A DNA stretch of 9,230 bases from Candidatus Huberarchaeum crystalense (GTDB lineage Archaea; Huberarchaeota; Huberarchaeia; Huberarchaeales; Huberarchaeaceae): positions 5,836 through 15,065 of the forward strand of contig PFSX01000014.1 in NCBI GenBank assembly GCA_002789275.1, read 5' to 3'. Positions 4,919-9,230 of this stretch are shown here, one piece after another. How positions within the stretch are numbered: position 1 is the stretch's first letter; the number at the start of each line of letters is the position of its first letter. The notes beneath the pieces were generated by a model that ran no database searches, had not been told where the DNA came from, and was given only the letters and a program-made list of their open reading frames with translations. The translations under genes were made by a program, and so were the position numbers.

Positions 4919-6317
4919 GAATATTAAGAAAATTGTAGAAAAAGTTAGTCCTAACACTCAAGAAAAAAAGCAAGTAAAAGAAGTTAAATTAAAAATTGAA
5001 AGAGCATTGTGTAAAATTGTTAAAAAATATACATTAATAGATAGATATGTTTTTGCTGGCTCGTTTGCCAAGAATACATGGATAGCAGGCCATAATGAGT
5101 TTGATGTTTTTTTGGTTTTTTCAAAAAAAGCAAATATTATTCAACTTGAAAAACAAGGTTTAGATTGCGGAAAAAAGTTAGCAGTAGCACTTAAAGGAAA
5201 ACAACACCTAGTTTATGCATCTCATCCTTACTCACTTATAACTCTTCCAAACAGATTTTCTTTAGATTTAGTTCCTTGTTATGCTGTTAATAATAGTGAA
5301 AAAATTATTTCTGCTGTAGACCGCTCTCCCCTTCATGTTGATTTTGTCAAAAAAGCAATACATAAAAACCCACAAATAGTTGTTGAAATTCGGCTACTCA
5401 AGCAATTTTTGAAAAGATTTGATTTGTATGGCGCAGACGATGTTGTTCAAGGATTTTCAGGATATTTGGCAGAATTGTTGATAATTTATTATAAAACTTT
5501 TGAAAAAACAATCAAAAATTTTGCAAAGTGGCGAGGTAAAGAACATATATGTTTTGGTTCTAACAAGCAAAAAAAACAGATTGCACAAAAAAAGTACTTT
5601 GGTAGCGCGCCATTTGTTGTTATTGATCCAACCGACGAAAACCGAAATGTAGCAGCTAATGTTTCTAAAGAGGTTTTTGATAAATTTGTATTGTACTCAA
5701 ATTTATATTTAACTGCACCTAAAAACCAAAAAGAAGCCTATTTTTTCAAGAAAATCCCCTATTTAAAAAATCTTAAAACAATTATTAAGCAACGCAAAAC
5801 ATCCTGGGTATTTTTAAAAATTGATTTGTCAAAAGAAAGTTTGCAAATAAACATTGTTCCAAAAATTCGAAGATTGCTAAAAGGTATTGAGCGCACTTTA
5901 AATAGCTTTGAATTTACTTGTCTCAATTCGTGGTTTTTTGTTGAGAAAAAACAAGCTGTTTTGGCGTTTGAGTTTCCTTCAACAACCCTTAGTTTTTTTG
6001 AACGCAAAATTGGCCCTCAACTTTACAACCACCAGCATCTATTAGTATTTTTAAACCAACATAAAGATGCAATGAGATTTTATACTCAAGATAGTAGAAT
6101 TTGTGCAGATGTTGCGCGCTCTCACTCTGACGCATTGCTTTTAATTACTTTGCTTTTACAGCAAAAGAAAGTTGGAATGAACGCCTCTCTTGCAGAAGCA
6201 ATTAATACTCGCAGATTTGGTTTTGTCAAATTTTCACAGTTAACCAAACATTGCAGAGAGAGTTTGGCAGATGTTTTGAGCGACAAGTTTGAAGATTTAT
6301 ATTTATTTCCAGACTAA
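4917..6317 (+). CDS. cca: CCA tRNA nucleotidyltransferase (class I, archaeal)
   Basis: Adds or repairs the 3'-terminal CCA of tRNAs from CTP and ATP without a nucleic-acid template. The 466 residues are near the archaeal norm of about 440-460. The nucleotidyltransferase head shows FAGSFAKNTW (46-55, the GS motif) and EFD with E61 and D63. The third carboxylate is D117 in LDLVPCY. Together these form the two-metal site known from the Archaeoglobus enzyme. AVDRSPLH (133-140) and the helical neck motif VQGFSGYLAELLI follow. DPTDENRNVAANVS, in the body region, is a hallmark of archaeal CCA enzymes. The C-terminal body and tail domains are complete. The ATG is supported by alignment of the N-terminal helix with the family and by the adjacent divergent gene. 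The stop is followed by a T-rich terminator, and the exosome operon lies 155 bp downstream on the same strand. Confidence 0.96.
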   Translation: MNIKKIVEKVSPNTQEKKQVKEVKLKIERALCKIVKKYTLIDRYVFAGSFAKNTWIAGHNEFDVFLVFSKKANIIQLEKQGLDCGKKLAVALKGKQHLVYASHPYSLITLPNRFSLDLVPCYAVNNSEKIISAVDRSPLHVDFVKKAIHKNPQIVVEIRLLKQFLKRFDLYGADDVVQGFSGYLAELLIIYYKTFEKTIKNFAKWRGKEHICFGSNKQKKQIAQKKYFGSAPFVVIDPTDENRNVAANVSKEVFDKFVLYSNLYLTAPKNQKEAYFFKKIPYLKNLKTIIKQRKTSWVFLKIDLSKESLQINIVPKIRRLLKGIERTLNSFEFTCLNSWFFVEKKQAVLAFEFPSTTLSFFERKIGPQLYNHQHLLVFLNQHKDAMRFYTQDSRICADVARSHSDALLLITLLLQQKKVGMNASLAEAINTRRFGFVKFSQLTKHCRESLADVLSDKFEDLYLFPD

Positions 6318-6331
6318 AAACATAATCCAAT

Positions 6332-6347
6332 CTTTTATTCATTTTTT
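6332..6347 (+). terminator. T-rich terminator after cca
   Basis: CTTTTATTCATTTTTT begins 14 bases after the cca stop and ends in six T. T-rich runs of this kind are the main intrinsic terminators in archaea. No stable hairpin precedes it. Confidence 0.5.
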
Positions 6348-6381
6348 GGCTAAGAACATATTAGTTTTTAAACCCCTTGCT

Positions 6382-6398
6382 AAAAGAATATATACTAC
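6382..6398 (+). promoter_or_regulatory. Candidate promoter of the exosome operon
   Basis: AAAAGAATATATACTAC is the clearest TATA-like element in the 155-bp gap between cca and rrp4, with a purine-rich BRE-like flank before ATATATA. A start about 25 bases downstream (near 6418) would leave an A-rich leader of about 55 nt. A less distinct A/T tract at 6441-6455 lies about -25 from the rrp4 ATG and would instead give a leaderless mRNA. There is no Shine-Dalgarno motif, which favours the latter reading, so the choice is open. Confidence 0.4.
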
Positions 6399-6472
6399 TC
6401 AGGAAAAATTTAACAAAAATCTTAGAGAAGTATTAACAAACTAAAAAATAAAAAACAAAAATTATAAAAAAT

Positions 6473-7276
6473 ATGACAATAGATATTAAAAAAAGACAAA
6501 TAGTTTTGCCTGGCGACAAATTAGCTACAAAAGGGAGCGAATATATTCTTGGAAAAGGAGTGTATGATAAAGATGACACAATATTTTCTGCTGTGCTAGG
6601 ATTAGCAGAGCCTGATGAAAGAAAAGTAAGCGTAATTCCTTTTACACAAGTATATCTCCCGCAAAAATACCAGCAAATTATTGGAAAGATTGTTGGAACA
6701 AATCAAAATGGTTGGTGGGTAAATATTGGAACTCCTACTAATGCTTTTTTACATTATACTGAAGGTGGAATGTTTTTAAGAGATGAAGACAGATCAAATC
6801 TCGAAAGATTTTATGCAATAGATAGTTATGTTTGCGTTAAGATAAAAGAGATAAATTACCCTCACGTTGATTTAACAATGAGGGGGTTGTTTTTCAAAGA
6901 GATTGTTGCAGGAAAAATCTTAAGCATTAATCCATCAAAAGTTCCGCGCGTCTTAGGGAAGCACAACTCTATGATCTCTGCATTGCAGGCATATTCAAAA
7001 GCAAAAATAGTTGTAGGATATAATGGTTATATTTATATTAGAGGCACGCCAACAGCAGAAGACAACATAATTCAGATTTTAGATTTTATTGAAAAAAATG
7101 CGCACAAAGATGGTATAACTAATATTGTTGAAGAAAAATTGAAATCTATTTTTGGAGAAATTAGTGGAAGTACAAATAGTGATTTTTCAAATGGTGAATA
7201 TGAACAAGATGAACAAGAAAATAATTCAGAAGTAAAAGAAAAAACAACAATAATAAGAAGAAGGGGGGAAAGATAA
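6473..7276 (+). CDS. rrp4: Exosome complex RNA-binding protein Rrp4
   Basis: RNA-binding cap subunit of the archaeal exosome. Three copies sit on the Rrp41-Rrp42 hexameric ring and feed RNA into it, with a known preference for poly(A) in archaea. The three domains are visible: an N-terminal domain (about 1-60, VLPGDKLATKG), an S1 domain (about 66-138, GKIVGTNQNGWWVNIG) and a KH domain (about 147-208, KVPRVLGKHNSMI then GYNGYIYIRG). The KH loop reads GKHN where many archaeal copies have GxxG; archaeal Rrp4 KH loops vary, so binding may still occur. After residue 220 there is an acidic, Asp/Glu/Asn-rich tail ending in RRRGER, longer than in most archaea (267 residues against about 230-250). It is the first gene of the rrp4-rrp41-rrp42 operon, with rrp41 starting 2 nt after its stop. 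In many euryarchaea proteasome alpha and SBDS genes precede rrp4; here cca does. Confidence 0.95.
   Translation: MTIDIKKRQIVLPGDKLATKGSEYILGKGVYDKDDTIFSAVLGLAEPDERKVSVIPFTQVYLPQKYQQIIGKIVGTNQNGWWVNIGTPTNAFLHYTEGGMFLRDEDRSNLERFYAIDSYVCVKIKEINYPHVDLTMRGLFFKEIVAGKILSINPSKVPRVLGKHNSMISALQAYSKAKIVVGYNGYIYIRGTPTAEDNIIQILDFIEKNAHKDGITNIVEEKLKSIFGEISGSTNSDFSNGEYEQDEQENNSEVKEKTTIIRRRGER
7263..7268 (+). promoter_or_regulatory. Shine-Dalgarno-like G run for rrp41
   Basis: Six consecutive G in AAGGGGGGAAAG lie 10 nt before the rrp41 ATG, inside the Arg-Gly codons at the end of rrp4. They can pair with the CCUCC of 16S rRNA partly through G-U pairs. G runs are rare in this AT-rich sequence. Confidence 0.6.
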
Positions 7277-7278
7277 TA

Positions 7279-8007
7279 ATGGCTCAAAAACCAAAAGGAC
7301 TTGTTTTGTGGAATGGCAAGAAACGAAGCGATGGACGGGGAGTTAATGAACTTAGAAATATTTCAATGCAAGTAGGAGTACTTCCTCAAGTTACTGGCTC
7401 TGCGATGGTAACTTTTGGAAAAACAAAAGTAATTGCGAGTGTATATGGTCCAAAGCTTGTTGTTCCATCACATCTAAGCGATTCAAGCAAAGCAATTGTT
7501 AATGTTGAATATACTATGGCACCTTTTTCAACAAAAGAAAGAATAGATCCAAGATTTTCACGCAGAAGCCAAGAACTTTCAAAAATTCTTTCGCGCGCAT
7601 TTGAAGCAGCTATTTTTACTGATATGTATCCTGAAACTGAAATTAACATTTTTGTGCAAGTAATTAATGCTGATGCAGGAACAAGAATCGCTTGCTTAAA
7701 TGCTGCTTCGCTTGCTTTGTGTCAAGCAGGTGTTGAAATGCGCGATTTGGTTGTTGGCATAACAGCAGGAAAAGTTGATGGAAAAGTTGTTTTAGATTTA
7801 GATAATCCTGAAGATAACTACGGAGAAGCCGATTTTGCTTTTGCTATGATGCCAACAAAAAATGAAATTGTTTTGTTGCAAATGGATGGTAATTTGACAA
7901 AAGAAGAATGTGATGAGGCTATGAAACTAATGAAAAATGGAATTCAAAAAATTTACCAAATGCAGCGCGATGCTTTGCTTGCAGACTATAAGGAGGAATC
8001 TAAATAA
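7279..8007 (+). CDS. rrp41: Exosome complex exonuclease Rrp41 (catalytic subunit)
   Basis: RNase PH-family subunit carrying the phosphorolytic active site of the archaeal exosome. It degrades RNA 3' to 5' with phosphate and can add A-rich tails in the reverse reaction. The 242 residues match the family. Visible motifs are RSDGRGVNELR (16-26), GSAMVTFGKTKV (40-51), R95-R96 in FSRRSQEL (RNA contact), ADAGTR (131-136, the phosphate-site loop, with Ala in place of the more common Gly) and YGEADFAFAM with the catalytic Asp D185. All catalytic elements are present, so it should be active when paired with Rrp42. It starts 2 nt after the rrp4 stop, with a G-rich ribosome site, and its stop overlaps the rrp42 start by one base (TAATG), giving translational coupling and equal subunit output. 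Confidence 0.97.
   Translation: MAQKPKGLVLWNGKKRSDGRGVNELRNISMQVGVLPQVTGSAMVTFGKTKVIASVYGPKLVVPSHLSDSSKAIVNVEYTMAPFSTKERIDPRFSRRSQELSKILSRAFEAAIFTDMYPETEINIFVQVINADAGTRIACLNAASLALCQAGVEMRDLVVGITAGKVDGKVVLDLDNPEDNYGEADFAFAMMPTKNEIVLLQMDGNLTKEECDEAMKLMKNGIQKIYQMQRDALLADYKEESK
7991..7996 (+). promoter_or_regulatory. Strong Shine-Dalgarno site for rrp42
   Basis: AGGAGG is complementary to the archaeal 16S 3' tail and lies 10 nt before the rrp42 ATG at 8007, inside the last codons of rrp41. It fixes the rrp42 start. It is the clearest ribosome site in the window. Confidence 0.85.
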
Positions 8008-8783
8008 TGGTAAAACTTGAAGCAAACCTTGATTTAGTGTTTAGTTATTCTAGAAAAGATAGAAAAATAGATGATTTTCGAAAAATCACAATCACGTGCG
8101 GACTTATTGAGCATGCAGAAGGAAGCGCTCAAGTTGAACTTGGAAAAACAAAAGTAATTGCAGGCATTAAGCTTAGTGTAAAAGAGCCATATCTCGATGC
8201 TTCTGAGGAAGGAATTTTGATGGTTGGCGTGACGCAAGCAGAAATTATAAGACATATGAGTTTTGAACCTACTCGCAGCAGTTTTGCAGATGTTGAAGTG
8301 GCGCGCTTAGTTGATCGCGGTTTGCGCGAAGGTGGTGCAATTGATGTTAAAAAACTTGTGATTAAACCAAAAGAATTAGTGTGGTGCATAAATATAGATG
8401 TTGTTGTTGTGAACAACGACGGAAATCTAATTGACGCCTGCTCTTTGGCTGCAATGGCTGCTTTGCAAGATGCTAAAATGCTTAAAGTTGACACTGAAAC
8501 CAACCGAGTTGTTTTGGGTGAGAAAACAAAAGAGTTATTGCCACTTATGAAAATTATAACAACCACAACTTTTCAAAAAATAAAAAAAACAATCGTGCTT
8601 GACCCTGCTATTGAAGAAGAGAGTCCAAAAAATTGTAAATTTACAATTTCTCTTTGTGATGATAATAACATATGCTCAATGCAAAAAGGAGGAAGCAGCA
8701 CAATGACTGAAGATGATTTTGAAGAGATGTATAAAATTGCTGTAAAAAAGCGAAAAGAATTATTGAAGATTTTAAAAAATTAA
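8007..8783 (+). CDS. rrp42: Exosome complex protein Rrp42 (non-catalytic ring subunit)
   Basis: RNase PH-fold partner that alternates with Rrp41 in the hexameric exosome ring. It lacks catalysis itself but helps shape the RNA path. The 258 residues are normal length. Visible motifs are FRKITITCGLIEHAEGSA (24-41), VELGKTKVIAGIK (43-55), MSFEPTRSSFADVEVARLVDRGLRE (about 84-108) and NDGNLIDACSLAAMAAL, typical of the Rrp42 rather than the Rrp41 branch. The usual N-terminal DGR motif is altered to KDR (RKDRKIDDFR). It has no GEAD-type catalytic Asp motif, as expected for this subunit. It overlaps rrp41 by 1 nt and is the last gene of the operon. A 107-bp very AT-rich gap follows, with no clear terminator beyond scattered T runs. 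Confidence 0.96.
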   Translation: MVKLEANLDLVFSYSRKDRKIDDFRKITITCGLIEHAEGSAQVELGKTKVIAGIKLSVKEPYLDASEEGILMVGVTQAEIIRHMSFEPTRSSFADVEVARLVDRGLREGGAIDVKKLVIKPKELVWCINIDVVVVNNDGNLIDACSLAAMAALQDAKMLKVDTETNRVVLGEKTKELLPLMKIITTTTFQKIKKTIVLDPAIEEESPKNCKFTISLCDDNNICSMQKGGSSTMTEDDFEEMYKIAVKKRKELLKILKN

Positions 8784-8861
8784 CTATTAATTTAAATTTA
8801 ATTTTATAATTTAGTAATTTGCTATTCTTAACTTTACGATCTTTTACAACCCAATATTTTA

Positions 8862-8872
8862 TTGTTAAAATT
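8862..8872 (+). promoter_or_regulatory. Candidate TATA box of the eS31 gene
   Basis: TTGTTAAAATT is centred about 24 bases before the ATG at 8891, the distance for a leaderless archaeal transcript. There is no Shine-Dalgarno site. The match is weak in an AT-rich background. Confidence 0.35.
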
Positions 8873-8890
8873 CGCTGTGTAAAATAATAT

Positions 8891-9205
8891 ATGGCAAAAA
8901 AACAATCAAAAGACCAAAAACCAAAATCTACAACAAAAATAGCACCAGGAGCAGCACAAGCAAAACAAGCAGCAGAAGTAGTAACAGAAATAAAAAAGAA
9001 AAAGGAAAAAAAAGGAAAAAAAGCTCCAAAACAAACAATTTCTCCTCAAAAATGGAAAGCATATGAATTAAAAGATGGAAAACTTGTGAAAAAAAACAAA
9101 GTTTGCCCAAAATGCGGAGCAGGTGTTTTCCTTTCAATACATAAAGACAGAATGCACTGTGGAAAGTGTGGGTATATTGAGAAGATTAAAGTTCAAATAA
9201 GTTAG
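8891..9205 (+). CDS. rps27ae: 30S ribosomal protein eS31 (S27ae) with basic N-terminal extension
   Basis: Zinc-binding small-subunit protein located at the head/beak side of the archaeal and eukaryotic small subunit. The core is residues 53-104: QKWKAYELKDGKLVKKNKVC, then a zinc ribbon with C72-x-x-C75 and C90-x-x-C93 (CPKC and CGKC), including GVFLSIHKDRMHCGKCG. Archaeal eS31 is usually about 50-60 residues. Here about 50 extra residues precede the core, rich in Lys, Ala, Gln and Thr, with an Ala-rich stretch (20-32) and a Lys block (35-47). The extension resembles in composition the basic linker between ubiquitin and the S27a core in eukaryotes, but no ubiquitin fold is present. M1 is the only Met before M88, in the zinc ribbon, and the frame is open throughout, so no shorter ATG start exists. 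A downstream non-ATG start cannot be excluded. Confidence 0.93.
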   Translation: MAKKQSKDQKPKSTTKIAPGAAQAKQAAEVVTEIKKKKEKKGKKAPKQTISPQKWKAYELKDGKLVKKNKVCPKCGAGVFLSIHKDRMHCGKCGYIEKIKVQIS

Positions 9206-9230
9206 ATAAAGTTCCAATTTAAAGTTCAAA
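9187..9230 (+). repeat. Three short direct repeats at the 3' end of the eS31 gene
   Basis: TAAAGTTCAAA occurs at 9187-9197 (inside the last codons) and 9220-9230, with a near copy TAAAGTTCCAA at 9207-9217 just after the stop. The start-to-start spacings are 20 and 13 bases. The array reaches the window edge and may continue. Confidence 0.7.

Noticed and set aside
6318..6472. Small RNA gene or C/D box RNA between cca and rrp4
   Set aside because: No paired RTGATGA/CTGA boxes or stable fold could be seen. The stretch is explained by a terminator and promoter elements.
8129..8566. Open frame of 145 codons on the minus strand inside rrp42
   Set aside because: It is antisense to a strongly conserved exosome gene and rich in Ser/Thr/Ile as expected of a shadow frame. 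No promoter or ribosome site is seen.
1..9230. Integrated mobile element or defence island
   Set aside because: No integrase, transposase, restriction, toxin-antitoxin or phage genes are seen, and base composition looks uniform. The genes are core informational and metabolic ones.

Overview
This is an AT-rich window (roughly 30% GC by eye) from an archaeal genome. The archaeal assignment rests on several genes: a contiguous RNA exosome cluster (Rrp4, Rrp41, Rrp42), a class I (archaeal-type) CCA-adding enzyme, ribosomal proteins eS1 (S3ae) and eS31 (S27ae), an M42 aminopeptidase and a MEMO-family protein. Compact spacing, AT-richness, Lys/Asn/Ile-rich proteins and unusually divergent versions of conserved families suggest a DPANN lineage (Woesearchaeota/Pacearchaeota-like). 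That lineage call is inference and no 16S gene is present. The coding pattern fits the standard genetic code. No tRNA, rRNA, CRISPR array, transposase or phage gene was found.

Layout. Bases 1-1483 (+): a small two-helix membrane protein, then an M42 zinc aminopeptidase. Bases 1484-1838: a convergent non-coding gap with a hairpin and a two-copy 55-bp tandem repeat. Bases 1839-3429 (-): a degenerate HIT-domain protein followed, 1 nt later, by a MEMO/AmrB protein. Bases 3592-4887 (-): eS1 followed by a polytopic membrane protein that looks like a catalytically dead relative of M50 site-2 proteases. Bases 4917-6317 (+): CCA tRNA nucleotidyltransferase, divergent from eS1 across only 29 bp. Bases 6473-8783 (+): a tightly coupled rrp4-rrp41-rrp42 operon. 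Bases 8891-9205 (+): eS31 with a long basic N-terminal extension.

How the genes work together. The right half is an RNA 3'-end and translation neighbourhood: CCA addition to tRNA, phosphorolytic RNA decay and tailing by the exosome core, and two small-subunit proteins. Csl4 and DnaG, the other usual archaeal exosome components, are not in the window. First genes of transcription units have no Shine-Dalgarno motif and several have AT-rich TATA-like boxes near -26, which suggests leaderless transcripts. Internal operon genes (rrp41, rrp42, probably the MEMO gene) have purine-rich Shine-Dalgarno sites.

No obviously new multi-gene system is present. The most notable points are two neighbouring minus-strand genes whose family active sites appear to be lost (HIT and M50-like); an in-frame partial duplication of the 3' end of the M50-like gene that stores an alternative C-terminus; short direct repeats at or just beyond the 3' ends of three genes; and an excess of GCGCGC in an AT-rich sequence.
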